Of a DNA stretch of 64,000 nt, positions 43,849 through 54,400 are shown in pieces (position 1 is the stretch's first letter; every line of letters begins with the position of its first letter). The notes under the pieces are model-generated. The model did no database searches. It was given only the letters and a program-made list of their open reading frames with translations, and was not told the DNA's origin. The stretch comes from Prevotellaceae bacterium (GTDB lineage: Bacteria; Bacteroidota; Bacteroidia; Bacteroidales; Bacteroidaceae). The translations under genes were made by a program, and so were the position numbers. The stretch lies in NCBI GenBank assembly GCA_019420585.1, contig JAHZGX010000012.1, forward strand, positions 1-64,000. Reading direction: 5' to 3'.

Positions 43849-43880
43849 GGGGCAGGACACCCCCATGGGATGCCTGCCCC
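43849..43880 (-). terminator. Hairpin after the TonB receptor gene
   Basis: GGGGCAGG (43849-43856) pairs with CCTGCCCC (43873-43880), with further C/G pairing in the loop. It lies 31 bp beyond the gene's stop. The downstream tract on the minus strand is TATCTCCTGTCTTTT. Confidence 0.6.
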
Positions 43881-43911
43881 TGAATACGGTAGAGCCGGAC
43901 GCAGCCAGCAG

Positions 43912-46002
43912 TCAGAACTTCACGCGCGCACCGGCCATCACCCAAACGCCGGGCTGCTGCACGTTGCCCAAATCATAATACTTGTGGTTGGTAATGTTGG
44001 TTCCCTGCACGTAGAGTTGGTACACCTCGGCCGTCCACTGAAATTTGAGATCCAGAGTGGCATAAGGGCTGTAGGATACCAGTTGGCCGGTACTCTGACC
44101 ACGCAAATATCCCGTGTCTGGGTCAACATAAATACCGCTGTAACGCAAGTAACTGCCCATACGATCCTGCCAGCGTACGCTCCACGTGGCCGACAACTTG
44201 CTCCAGATACGGTGGTTCAGGCTGGCCACAAACTTGTGGCGCAGATACTCCATGGCGTAATTGCTCTTGAAGATGTCTGTGTGGTCATGACGCTTCTGAT
44301 GGATATAAGTATAGCCCACGCTCAGAGTGTTGACCCAAGTGTCCTTGTGGAAGAGTTCTGGGAAACGCACGCGACCCTCGGCCTGCACGCCCATGTTGTC
44401 AAGATTGAAGGCTGCACTGTGATAAGTGTCTTCAGCCGAATACATTACCCAGTCGATCATGCGGTTTCCGTGATGGTAAAATCCGCGCAAAGTGCCTTGG
44501 AATCCGGGAACAGCATACTGTACGCCTAACTGCAGGGAGTGGTTGTTCTCCGGCTTGAGTCCTTTGTTACCCTCATGCGTGGCACTCTTGTAATAAAGTT
44601 CCGTGAAAGTGGGCAAGCGGAAGCCTTTATTGTAAGAAAGGTACACCTTCCACGCAGATACGGGCCGATAGGCTATGTCCACGCCGGGATAAAAGCGGAA
44701 CCGGTGGTCAACGCTGGTGGTCATGTTGGCAAGCAGACCGGCCGACACCGTCCAGTGGCTCAGCAGGATATTGTGCTCCAGATTGTAGGAGACGCTCGTA
44801 CGGTCATCCTGACGGGTGTACTGTATTCCATGACCATGGCGTGCATCAACATACTGGTCGGGATTGAGGTCGCGCCCCAGGTTGGTGCTGAGAATGCCCT
44901 CCTGACGAAGTTCCGCACCAAGGGCAGTCTTACCGCCCCACCAACTGACGTAACCACCGGCCTTGATACCGTAAACATCGGCCTGATGGAAATTCTCACC
45001 AAAGGTTTGGTTGCGCACCAACTCAAAATTGTCATATGCGCGGTTCCAGTACACCATGGGAGTGAAATGGAACTTACCCTTGGTCTCACCCTTCACGGAA
45101 AGCAAATAGTGCTCATTGCGCTCGTACTGGTCGGGATAGGCAGGACTGTAGAATGTGTTGGCTCCGTATGATTTGCGGGAGAATCCAAACTGCCAGTCAA
45201 GAGTCATGCGCGAAGTGCTGAGGTCGCCCTGATAATAGAGTTGTCCCTTTCGCCAATCACTGTTGAGCGTTCCGCCATCGCTGCGTCCGCCTCCACCGCT
45301 GAGCCTATGCGCAGTGTGCCCGAGGCTCAGGCCAATGCGCGCATCGGCATCGAAAGTGCCGAAACTTCCGCCCTGCACACCCGCATCGATGGTGGTGTCC
45401 GAGTCACGGCGCGTGACGATGTTGATGGCTCCGCCGAAACTCTGACCGCCATAGACACGGCTAACCGCACCCTCAAGCACCTCTATACGCTCAATGTCGC
45501 TGATGCTCACGGGGAAGTCTGCTGTATGATGTCCTGTCTGGGGATTGCTGATGTTGACACCGTTGAGCAGGATCGTAATCTGGTCAAAGATGCCCCCATC
45601 AATGGAGATGTCCGACTGAATGCCATAGCCACCGCGCTGCCGGACATCCACGCCCGTGGCCAACTTGAATAAATCGTTGATACTCTGTACCCCCGCCTGC
45701 TCGATGTCTTGGCGCTGGAGTACACTCACGATACGCGCTGACTGCAACTGGGTCAGCGGTGCCAGGGTGCCGCTCACGGTCACCTCGTCCATGGGCTTCT
45801 CCTCCTCGGTGCGCTCGCCCTCGCTTTCGGGGAGCACCATTTGGCTCTGCTGCGCCTCGGCCTGCGCAGCCACACCAAGAGTGGCCACACTGAGCACACC
45901 GATTCTCACCTGACGGTTCAGGCTGGAGAAAGCACAGTAACCCTTGTTGGCAAAGCGCCTCCAAGTTAGGACTTCTGGCTTCTGAATGTGTTTGTTGTAC
46001 AT
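43912..46002 (-). CDS. TonB-dependent outer-membrane receptor
   Basis: The 696-residue protein has an unusually long leader (about 51 residues, with a hydrophobic VRIGVLSVATLGVAAQAEAQ core) and a TonB-box-like DEVTVSG. The plug follows: INDLFKLATGVDVRQRGGYG, TILLNGVNISNPQTG and IERIEVLEGAVSRVYGGQSF. A 22-strand barrel ends in AGARVKF with a terminal Phe. It lacks the N-terminal carboxypeptidase-like domain of SusC proteins, so it resembles BtuB/CirA-type receptors for vitamins or metal chelates. The ligand is unknown, and no cobalamin riboswitch was recognised upstream. Confidence 0.9.
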   Translation of the reverse strand: MYNKHIQKPEVLTWRRFANKGYCAFSSLNRQVRIGVLSVATLGVAAQAEAQQSQMVLPESEGERTEEEKPMDEVTVSGTLAPLTQLQSARIVSVLQRQDIEQAGVQSINDLFKLATGVDVRQRGGYGIQSDISIDGGIFDQITILLNGVNISNPQTGHHTADFPVSISDIERIEVLEGAVSRVYGGQSFGGAINIVTRRDSDTTIDAGVQGGSFGTFDADARIGLSLGHTAHRLSGGGGRSDGGTLNSDWRKGQLYYQGDLSTSRMTLDWQFGFSRKSYGANTFYSPAYPDQYERNEHYLLSVKGETKGKFHFTPMVYWNRAYDNFELVRNQTFGENFHQADVYGIKAGGYVSWWGGKTALGAELRQEGILSTNLGRDLNPDQYVDARHGHGIQYTRQDDRTSVSYNLEHNILLSHWTVSAGLLANMTTSVDHRFRFYPGVDIAYRPVSAWKVYLSYNKGFRLPTFTELYYKSATHEGNKGLKPENNHSLQLGVQYAVPGFQGTLRGFYHHGNRMIDWVMYSAEDTYHSAAFNLDNMGVQAEGRVRFPELFHKDTWVNTLSVGYTYIHQKRHDHTDIFKSNYAMEYLRHKFVASLNHRIWSKLSATWSVRWQDRMGSYLRYSGIYVDPDTGYLRGQSTGQLVSYSPYATLDLKFQWTAEVYQLYVQGTNITNHKYYDLGNVQQPGVWVMAGARVKF

Positions 46003-46024
46003 TGGTTATTGAATGAATTAAAAC

Positions 46025-46047
46025 AGGCGCGCCACCGTGACGCGCCT
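46025..46047 (-). terminator. asnA terminator (bidirectional-looking)
   Basis: AGGCGCG (46025-46031) pairs with CGCGCCT (46041-46047). It has TTTT on the plus side and GTTTTAATTC on the minus side. It separates asnA from the TonB receptor gene. Confidence 0.75.
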
Positions 46048-46077
46048 TTTCTCTTAATGCCCTGACAGGGCTATGCG

Positions 46078-47115
46078 TCAGATTAGTGGCATGCCTGCCT
46101 CGCGGCATTCCTGCCTCATGGCCTCGGGCCAGATGCTCGACTGAGTCTCACCGATATGAGCCTTGTGGAGCAGTATCATACAGAGGCGGCTTTGGCCGAT
46201 ACCTCCGCCAATGGAGAGGGGAAGCGAGCCCTCAAGCAGGCGACGGTGGAAATAAAGATTCTTGCGATCCTCCTTGCCCTGCAGAGCAAGCTGGTGTAGC
46301 AAAGCCTGCGCATCAACGCGGATGCCCATACTGCTGAGTTCAATGCTGCGGCCAAGCGTGGGATACCAGACAAGCAGGTCACCGTTAAGGCCAAGGAATC
46401 CATCCTCATTGGGGGTGCTCCAGTCATCATAGTCGGGTGCACGCAAATCGTGCTCCTTGCCATCAGTGAGTTTTCCGCCGATGCCCATCACAAACACAGC
46501 ACCATACTTGCGGCAAATAAGGTCTTCACGCTCTTTGGCACTCTTGCCGGGATACATGCGCAGGAGTTCCTCGCTGTGAATGAAGTGCACCTCCTCGGGC
46601 AGGAAGTGACAGAGTTGCGGATAGGTCTCACAGATATAGAATTCGGTGCGCAAGATGGTGCTGTAAATCTTGCGCACGATGTGCTTGAGGAAGCCAATGG
46701 TACGTTCCTGAGGCATAATCACACGCTCCCAGTCCCACTGGTCAACGTAAAGACTATGGATATTGTCAAGTTCCTCATCGGGGCGAATGGCATTCATGTC
46801 CGTGACAATGCCGAAACCTGGCTCTATATGGTAATCGGCCAAAGTGACCCTTTTCCACTTGGCCAGGCTGTGTACCACCTCGGCCACCGCCTCATTCATG
46901 TCCTTGACGGGAAAACTGACCGGACGCTCCACGCCGTTCAAGTCATCATTGAGTCCCAGCCCCCGCAACACGAACAAGGGGGCGGTAACACGGCGCAGAC
47001 GGAGTTCAGTACTCAGCCCGCTCAGAAAGAAATCCTTAATATGCTTGATGGCTAATTCTGTCTGCTTCAAATCCAACTGGGCATGATAGCCGTCAGGTTT
47101 CATCAGTATACTCAT
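46078..47115 (-). CDS. asnA: Aspartate-ammonia ligase
   Basis: Start at 47115 (MSILMKPDGYHAQLDLKQTE); the longer frame crosses the promoter. The 345-residue class-II tRNA-synthetase-like enzyme has TAPLFVLRGLGLNDDLNGVE, RPVSFPVKDM, HSLYVDQWDWERVI and ending motif SIGGGIGQSRLCMILL. It makes asparagine from aspartate, ammonia and ATP. Length is normal for AsnA. Confidence 0.96.
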   Translation of the reverse strand: MSILMKPDGYHAQLDLKQTELAIKHIKDFFLSGLSTELRLRRVTAPLFVLRGLGLNDDLNGVERPVSFPVKDMNEAVAEVVHSLAKWKRVTLADYHIEPGFGIVTDMNAIRPDEELDNIHSLYVDQWDWERVIMPQERTIGFLKHIVRKIYSTILRTEFYICETYPQLCHFLPEEVHFIHSEELLRMYPGKSAKEREDLICRKYGAVFVMGIGGKLTDGKEHDLRAPDYDDWSTPNEDGFLGLNGDLLVWYPTLGRSIELSSMGIRVDAQALLHQLALQGKEDRKNLYFHRRLLEGSLPLSIGGGIGQSRLCMILLHKAHIGETQSSIWPEAMRQECREAGMPLI

Positions 47116-47416
47116 CTCTTGATTCTTATTACACTGTTTTGCTTTCAAAACTTTAGGCAAAAGTACAACTTTATTTTCACTTTGTCGCACAATCAAACAA
47201 GGAAAGTATACATTTGACTACTTCTCAAACGTAAGTTTCAAGCCACAGGACAAGCAGAGATTCAGAAGAAAACATGCCATCTGAAATTGCAGGAAAACAA
47301 TGGTAACGGCACATGCCGAATTGGTTTACGGGATGCCAACACAGGAAAAGGCCGCAACCGTATTACGGGTACGACCTTTACACAAGGCTGTATGCAACGG
47401 AGACACGAGAGTCCCG
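47116..47416. other. Intergenic region between asnA and the fucosidase gene
   Basis: It holds the asnA promoter motif at 47158-47165 on the minus strand. The remaining ~250 bp show no gene, repeat or clear terminator for the fucosidase gene. Confidence 0.35.
47158..47165 (-). promoter_or_regulatory. -7 promoter element TACTTTTG for asnA
   Basis: Exact TAnnTTTG on the minus strand, 42 bp before the asnA start. Confidence 0.6.
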
Positions 47417-48772
47417 TCACTTTGTCTGGAGTTCCACAATATAATCCACGCCCTGAGGCACCTGGCCCAAGGTGAGAAGCACGCCATCTTCCGTTTGGCT
47501 GAAATGCAAGGGCTGGCGTGTGTCATAAGTCCAGGCATGCTTAACCTTGACCTTCAACGGAAGGAACAGACTGGAATCGGAATGGGAAAAGATGTGTACA
47601 AAAAGGCGGTCACCCTTGCGGGTGGTCACTCCCCACGGGCGTGCAGGCACATCACCGGCCACGGTTCCGTAAATGGTCTCGCCATACTTGTCAAGCCACT
47701 GCCCCATGCCTTGCAGGCGGTCAAGCGACTGTGAGGGAAGTTCGCCATCGGGCATGGGACCGATGTTAAGCAGCAGATTGGCTCCCTTGCCAGCTGCACC
47801 CACAAGCAGACGGATGAGTTCTGAAACACTCTTGTAATTCTGGTCTATCACCTTATAACCCCACATGCCATTCATTGTCTGACAGGTCTCCAAGGGGAGG
47901 GCACCTATAGACTGACCGCTCATTCCTGCTGTATTCTCACCAGGCAGGTCACGTTCGAAGAACTGCATATCCTCACCGGGAATGGGCTTCTGATGATGAT
48001 TGTTGCCAACAAGGAGACTGGGCTTGAGGCTGTGAAGCAGAGCATACTGCTCGTCAAGCTGCCAGTCAAACGGCTTGGAGTCGCCGCCGTGGTCCCACAT
48101 GCCATCAAACCAGATGGCATCGGGGTCGTAATTCTTAACGAGTTCTGTCAACTGGGCGTTCATAAACTTGAAATAGGAGGGCCAGTCAGCCTTGTTGGGG
48201 TCCTTACCTGTGTTGCGACCGGTGAAACCGGCAGGATAATCATCGCGTGCCCAGTCGATATGGGAATAATAGAAGTGGACAGCCAACCCCTGGCGACGGC
48301 ACTCATCGGTGAGTTCGCGCAGCACATCGCGGCGGAAGGGGGTACCATCTACTATATTATAGTCCGACTGCTTGGTGGCAAACATCGAGAAGCCGTCATG
48401 ATGGCGCGTGGTGAAGCAGATATACTTGGCACCGGCCTGCTTGAAAGCCGTCACCCACTCCTTGGCATTGAAGCGCGAAGGGAAGAATCCATGGGCAGCC
48501 TTGGCATATTCGCCGCGGTTGATGCCGGCATTGGTCATATAATGCTCTCCCTGGCCAAACATACTGTAGATACCCCAATGAAGGAAGATGCCAAAGCGGC
48601 GGTCGGAGAAAGCCTGACGGGCCTGAAGATTACTCTCGGTGGGCTGATATGTGCCATCACCGGCAGCGGACGGACAGGGAACAGTAGCCGCATGGACATG
48701 AAGTGGCAGGATACAGGCAGCGAAAAGGGCTGCACGAAAAAGGTCACGAATCAGAATTGTCTTTGTTTTCAT
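47417..48772 (-). CDS. Secreted GH29 alpha-L-fucosidase
   Basis: The 451-residue protein has a signal peptide (LFRAALFAACILPLHVHAA) and the GH29 motifs RRFGIFLHWGIYSMFGQGEH, GAKYICFTTRHHDGFSMF, FYYSHIDWARDDYP and DPDAIWFDGMWDHGG, in which the Asp of WFDG is the expected nucleophile. A C-terminal beta-domain follows (about 370-451). It releases L-fucose from glycans such as mucins or plant/milk sugars. It stands alone behind its own promoter, separated from the SusCD operon by a strong terminator. Confidence 0.94.
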   Translation of the reverse strand: MKTKTILIRDLFRAALFAACILPLHVHAATVPCPSAAGDGTYQPTESNLQARQAFSDRRFGIFLHWGIYSMFGQGEHYMTNAGINRGEYAKAAHGFFPSRFNAKEWVTAFKQAGAKYICFTTRHHDGFSMFATKQSDYNIVDGTPFRRDVLRELTDECRRQGLAVHFYYSHIDWARDDYPAGFTGRNTGKDPNKADWPSYFKFMNAQLTELVKNYDPDAIWFDGMWDHGGDSKPFDWQLDEQYALLHSLKPSLLVGNNHHQKPIPGEDMQFFERDLPGENTAGMSGQSIGALPLETCQTMNGMWGYKVIDQNYKSVSELIRLLVGAAGKGANLLLNIGPMPDGELPSQSLDRLQGMGQWLDKYGETIYGTVAGDVPARPWGVTTRKGDRLFVHIFSHSDSSLFLPLKVKVKHAWTYDTRQPLHFSQTEDGVLLTLGQVPQGVDYIVELQTK

Positions 48773-49020
48773 ATCATTGATATCAGTAGTTTACATGTTC
48801 ACGCCAACAAGACAGCGCACTGCCTCCATGCGTTTTACAAAGTTACAGAAAAACGCAGACGTGCGCTTGCACGCGAGCATTGTTTTTCATGATACGAAGC
48901 ACAATCACACCCAACGTGGGCTCCAGTGCAGCCAAAATGTACTCCCTGCCTGCCAACAAGCAACACCACCCAGCAGGACGAGATGCACATACACCTCAAT
49001 CCTGTAAACAATAAGAAAGC
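48773..49020. other. Intergenic region between the fucosidase gene and the SusCD operon
   Basis: It contains the fucosidase promoter motif at 48838-48845. No gene is seen in the remainder. Confidence 0.35.
48838..48845 (-). promoter_or_regulatory. -7 promoter element TAACTTTG (minus strand)
   Basis: Exact TAnnTTTG on the minus strand, 65 bp before the fucosidase start. Confidence 0.6.
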
Positions 49021-49061
49021 AGCGAAGCCCTCCAGAGCAAAATCGCTCCGGGGGCTTCGCT
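49021..49061 (-). terminator. Terminator of the FAS1/SusCD operon
   Basis: AGCGAAGCCC at 49021 pairs with GGGGCTTCGCT ending at 49061, and GAGC/GCTC pair further inside around AAAATC. The long stem lies 54 bp past the last SusD stop. Confidence 0.88.
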
Positions 49062-49115
49062 TATTAGGGAAGTCCTGCGCACCACACTTGCATGTGGCAC
49101 CCAAGGCTTATGCTC

Positions 49116-51392
49116 TTACTCTGTGGGGAAGGGCAGGTACCAGTGCTTGGGAGACTGGCTCAGGTAATTGTACAAGCCCATATCCATCTCTCCTCCACGC
49201 TTGGCAACACGCTTGGCCAAGTAAGAGGGATCACCACGACGCAAGGAGACGCGGGCAAGATCAGAGAATCGACTGCCCTCGAAAGCGAGTTCCAGACCGC
49301 ACTCATCCACGATGAGGTCTTCCACGGCCTCTATCACATAACCACGAACAGTCTCATCGTCACCATAGATATCCTCCTTGGTAACTGTCCTACCATGGTT
49401 CTCCTTAATTTTCTTGGCCACCTGATCCACATAGTTGTACACGCTCTCCACACCACTCTGTGCACGCTCGTCATAGCGGACACGGCCACAGCCATTCTGG
49501 TGGATACCAACCGTCACATAAAAGTCAGAAATTGAACTGGTAGGATAACGAGTCATTGTCGTACTAAAGCCATACATTGATGTCTTCGAAACGATAGTAT
49601 AACCGGAACTCATTGGCTCCATGTAATAGGTATTGAAGTTCAAGAACGGCTCCACGCGGCTCTTCTCCAACTCACGATGATCCAGATAATAACATGTCCG
49701 GTCGTACGCAGAAGCATAGTTCTTACGGAGGACCACCGAGGAATCAAGAACACCATGGTTCTTGATATCATCAGGCTCAATACCATAAGCTGCATAGGCA
49801 TCTATCACATCCTTCTGCAGCAACTCAGCAATCTCGTATACAGCATGCCCACCTTGTGCAGGGATGGTATCGATATCCAACTCTTCATCAGTATTGATCC
49901 AGCGGTAAAGCACCTTTTCCGGTTCATAATCCTCCTCTCTGGGATACCAATAGTCATTCTGGCAAAGCCCGTTCTTCAGGATTGCGAAAGCATAACTGGG
50001 ATATCCGGCACGATTGAGCGCCTCGGCAAAACGCAGCCACACCTGAGAGCGGCGATACACCACAGGGTAAACCGTAGAGAAGGAGTAACCGGGATTTTGC
50101 TTGCTCACGAATGTACCGTAAACCCTGTCATTGCCCAGCCTGCCAACATACTGCTGACCATCAACGTCCATTATCCAGGAACGACGGGCATCACCGATAC
50201 CGGGCATCACTTCCAGTGAAAGGAAAGGATTGTTGGAATCACCAATATAAACCTCATACTTCTGAGAGTCACAGAGAGCATCATAGCCCTTACTTGCCAC
50301 CAACTGACGCTCGAAATTCAAGGTCAAAGCCACTTGAGAACTCACATCATCACCGGAACCGGAAGTAGAAGTACGAGGCTCAAAACCGAAGAGGCGGCTG
50401 ATGTCTGTATTCACATTACCATCCAACTTACCCTTGTTACTGGGAATACAGGTGATAGACTCATAGAATCTACTGTTCTCATATTTTTCATTATAAGGGG
50501 TGGCATTATAGATATATGTTGGCTGATCCTCTCCCTCTCGCATGTTGGCACGAGAATAGTATGACGTGAGCAATGGTCCACCATTTTCATCATTAAGGAA
50601 ATTATAATAGTGGAGGGCTGCCTCACGGCACGAAGCCTCGTCACCCTTCATGAGGTAAAGGTCACCCAGCACAAGGCTGACGGGAAACATCACCTTGGAA
50701 CTATGACACACGAAATTGCTATTGGTAGGATCGGTGTCACCATACATGTTATAGAAAGGGAAACCATAACGGCGCTCCACGTATTCCATGGAAATCAGGT
50801 CGCTGCCCAAAAGGTCGACAAGATTGCCGGCATTGGCCATCTGACGGTTGGGGTTGTTGGCCATGCCGTTGATGGCATCGGTGGTGAGCAGGGGCTCCTT
50901 GTAGAAGGGAACCTCACCGTAAGCATAGACAAGTTGCATGTACACCCACGCACGGATGGCCTGCACCTGAGAATACTCACGTATCATATACTTGCGGTCA
51001 GTACCTGTGGTGCGGAAGGTGTCGCACTGCGCAATGTAAGCATTGCAACTGTTAATCACATGATAATAATCACTGATGCGCAAATACTTACAAGCACCGT
51101 CCTGATACTTGTCCTCGTAACCATTCTGACCGAAGTTCAGAATGGCTGCTATAGTGTCACTGACATATCCGGTTCCATCCACAAGGTCAGCGCGGCACTC
51201 ATTAAGAATCACATAGCGCTCGGCGATGTTCTGGAGAGATTTAACAATGCCCCAGTAAGAGTACAGCGTATCGCTCGCCACCTTATATGAGTGACGCTCG
51301 CTGTCGGGTGTAAGCATGTCCTCGCACGACGTTGTGAGCATGCCCAGGGTCATGCAGAAGACAAGCAGGCTTATAATAGACTTTGTTTTCAT
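49116..51392 (-). CDS. SusD/RagB-family outer-membrane lipoprotein (large)
   Basis: The 758-residue protein has a lipoprotein signal ending in LTTSCEDML. SusD-type helices follow: INSCNAYIAQCDTFRTTG, QVQAIRAWVYMQLVYAYGEV, and late VDECGLELAFEGSRFSDLAR, the conserved C-terminal SusD motif. It is longer than most SusD proteins (usually 500-650), with extra loops in the middle. It should cap the SusC barrel encoded 24 bp upstream and bind the incoming nutrient. It is the last gene of the operon. Confidence 0.92.
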   Translation of the reverse strand: MKTKSIISLLVFCMTLGMLTTSCEDMLTPDSERHSYKVASDTLYSYWGIVKSLQNIAERYVILNECRADLVDGTGYVSDTIAAILNFGQNGYEDKYQDGACKYLRISDYYHVINSCNAYIAQCDTFRTTGTDRKYMIREYSQVQAIRAWVYMQLVYAYGEVPFYKEPLLTTDAINGMANNPNRQMANAGNLVDLLGSDLISMEYVERRYGFPFYNMYGDTDPTNSNFVCHSSKVMFPVSLVLGDLYLMKGDEASCREAALHYYNFLNDENGGPLLTSYYSRANMREGEDQPTYIYNATPYNEKYENSRFYESITCIPSNKGKLDGNVNTDISRLFGFEPRTSTSGSGDDVSSQVALTLNFERQLVASKGYDALCDSQKYEVYIGDSNNPFLSLEVMPGIGDARRSWIMDVDGQQYVGRLGNDRVYGTFVSKQNPGYSFSTVYPVVYRRSQVWLRFAEALNRAGYPSYAFAILKNGLCQNDYWYPREEDYEPEKVLYRWINTDEELDIDTIPAQGGHAVYEIAELLQKDVIDAYAAYGIEPDDIKNHGVLDSSVVLRKNYASAYDRTCYYLDHRELEKSRVEPFLNFNTYYMEPMSSGYTIVSKTSMYGFSTTMTRYPTSSISDFYVTVGIHQNGCGRVRYDERAQSGVESVYNYVDQVAKKIKENHGRTVTKEDIYGDDETVRGYVIEAVEDLIVDECGLELAFEGSRFSDLARVSLRRGDPSYLAKRVAKRGGEMDMGLYNYLSQSPKHWYLPFPTE

Positions 51393-51416
51393 AATCTTAT
51401 ATCCTTTGCTCTTTGA

Positions 51417-54400
51417 TTACAAGTTAATTGACACACCCACGTTGAAACTACGTCCGTTGGGAATCAAACCGGTGTCGATGCCCTGATAGAGCACGCTGTT
51501 GCGACAACTCATCTCGGGATCTGTGCCCAGATACTTGGTCACGGTGAACACGTTGTTGGCCTCACCCCAGACCTTCAAACCCAGCAGCCAACTGTTGCTG
51601 TAGGGAATCTTGTAGGTCAAACGGATGTTCTTCAACTTCAGGTAACTGCCATCCTCTATCCAGCGGTCAGACATACGCTCGTTGTTACGCCAGTCATCAC
51701 TATAGGTATAGCATGCCTTAGGCATATCGGTAGTCTGTCCCTCATAAGTCCAGCGGCGCATGGCTGCTGTAGTCTGATTGTATGTGGTGTTCAGACCTTC
51801 GAGTTCAGAACGCTGGTAATTGTAGATATCATTGCCCAGGCTGTACTTGAAGTTGGCGTCAAGACGCAGGTTCTTCCAAGTGAGGCTGGTGTAGATATTA
51901 CCGTAGATGTCAGGATTGGGGTTACCGATAACCACACGGTCAGCATCATCAATGACACCATCGCCGTTCTGGTCAACAAACTTCACATCACCAGCCTGGA
52001 AGTTGTAATACCTCTTGTTCTCGTTAGCCAGTCCGGTGGGATACTTCAGATAACCCTGTGCACCGGCCGTGCTGGCTGCCTGATCATCCTTAAGGATTCC
52101 ATCGGTCTGCCAGCCATAGAAACTGCCAACTGCATAACCTACTGCTGTCAGGACGTTATCCTCGCCGTATACGCTGCTGGTGTAACCATGGATAGTCTGC
52201 TTGTGACCTCCGTTGACATCACTCAAGTTGATGGTATTGGATTTTCCACCAGGTAACTTGGTAACTTTGTTGTTGTAATGTCCCAAGGTTGCACCGAGTT
52301 CCCACTTCCAATCTTTCTTGTTGATGAGGGCTGCATTCATGCTTACCTCCACACCCTTGTTCTTCAACTGGCCTTCATTGGTCCAGTACTTGTTGGACAT
52401 ACCGGAGATGTAAGGCAGGTCGCGCAGAGTGAGCAGGTTGTCGGTCTTGTGCCAATAAAGGTCAATGCCAGCCTGCAGACGGTTGTTGAGGAAACTACCC
52501 TGGAGAGCCACGTTGTACTTGGTGGTCGTCTCCCACTGGATGGTACTGTTCTCAATATTCTTCAGATAGAGACCTACCGTGTTGTGAGTCACGTTCACGC
52601 TCTCCCAATAGGTACGCGCTGCGTAGTAGTCGAGGTCGTCATTACCACTCTGATCCACACCGGCAGTCAACTTCAGGTAGTTGATGCCCTTGGTGGTCTT
52701 GAACCAAGGCTCGTTGGTGATAACCCAACCCAACTGCAGAGAGGGGAATATGCCCCAACTCACGCCACATGCCTGGAAACCATCCTTGGTATCACTGCCA
52801 AAACGGCTGCTGGCCTGAGAACTTACCGTGAAATCGGCAAAGTAGCGATGCTTGTAATTGTAGTTGGCATCGAAGTAGTAAGCCATGTCTATCCAGTTGT
52901 CATTGGTGCCACCATAGTTGATGTACTTCATGTTCTTGGACAGGATGGGCAACTTGTCGTTCTCATTGCTGTATCCCTGCATGTAGTTGTAACTATAGGA
53001 ATAGTTGTTGTAGCGCCAGCCGCCATACACATTTATATAATGTGCGCCGTAGGTATTCTCCCAGTTGAGCCGCAAATCATTCTGCAAGGTTGTGGCCTTG
53101 GAGAAGAACGTCTTCTGCACGCTGGTCACGCTGCCCAAATCCTGCAGATAGTAAGACGTAGTACCACTGACAGGAAGGAAGTACTTCTCGTTTCCACGAT
53201 TCATGTTGAAGTTGAACCGGTCGCTGATGGAGAAGGTCTTGGTCACCTGATAGGTGGGCTTCACATTCAAATTGATTTGCGTGGTCTGGGCATAGTTCTT
53301 ATTGTTGCCTTCGCCATTCTTCAGAATCCAATAAGGATTGCGGAGAGCCTCATTCATTACATCAGAACCTGTGTTGATGTAGTTGGAGAAGTTGAACGGG
53401 TTTTGCAACAACGTACCGCCATTGGCACCATACTTGCCGGCATACTCGTGAGAAAGTCTCAGGCGGTCAGAAGCATAGGTATCAGTGGCATCCTCGTCAT
53501 AGTAATAAGCATAAGGGCTGATGAAAGGAGCCTGGATAAGACCAAGAACATTGGTTGAACCGATGTTCTGCATGGAATAGTCCTCACTCCATCCATTGTC
53601 CAGAATGTTGTAACTGTTCTGGCTGTATGCAATGTCCAGTTCCGTGCTCACCTTTGAGAACACCTTGATGTCGGTATTGAAGCGCAGGTTCAAACGGTTC
53701 ATGTCAGTACCCTCACCTGTGCTCTCACTCTTAGTGTAACCCAGAGAAAGGTCGTACATACCGATTTCGTCACCACCCTCCACACTAATCTTGTAGTTCT
53801 GGGTCATGGCATTGCGGTACATGTCCTTCTGCCAGTCCGTGTTGTTGCTGAACACCTTGCGGTAATAGTTACTGGGGCTCTTGTCAAGGAACGCATATGA
53901 ATCCAGCGAGCTGTTTTTGTTGTTCTTGACAGTGCTTACCAAATCGCTCAGATAAGCAGAATACGAGTCACCACCCATGACATCCAACTTCTTGGGTGTG
54001 AGTTCTACACCACCATAGACACGCACGTTAATCTTGGTGGCCATGCTTTTGCCTCGCTTCGTGGTGATGACAATGGCACCGTTTGCACCCTTGGCACCAT
54101 ACAGCGTGGTGGCATTCTTTATAACCTGCACACTCTCCACGTTCTCGGGATCAAGTCCCAAAAGGATATTGTTATAAAAACCCTCATGCATGGTAGTGCG
54201 GTCATACTGTGTATCAATGATGTTCCCATCCACAATGATGATGGGCTGAGTGTTTGCATTCAGTGAATTGATACCACGTATGGTCATGTACGAACCAATG
54301 CCAGGTAGGCCATTGCGCTTGGTGGTGTAGATATCGCCGCCCAACCTACGCTCGATGTCATCGTCAATGCTCACGCTGCTGGTCTCGTCCAGGACTGTCT

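Noticed and set aside
45980..46080. Cobalamin riboswitch upstream of the TonB receptor
   Set aside because: Only about 75 bp lie between the genes and they are filled by a simple terminator; there is no room for the riboswitch.
52278..53558. Long plus-strand open frame (426 codons) opposite a SusC gene
   Set aside because: It is the antisense of a clear SusC barrel and its translation has no family features; the same applies to the 349-codon minus frame at 3840-4889.
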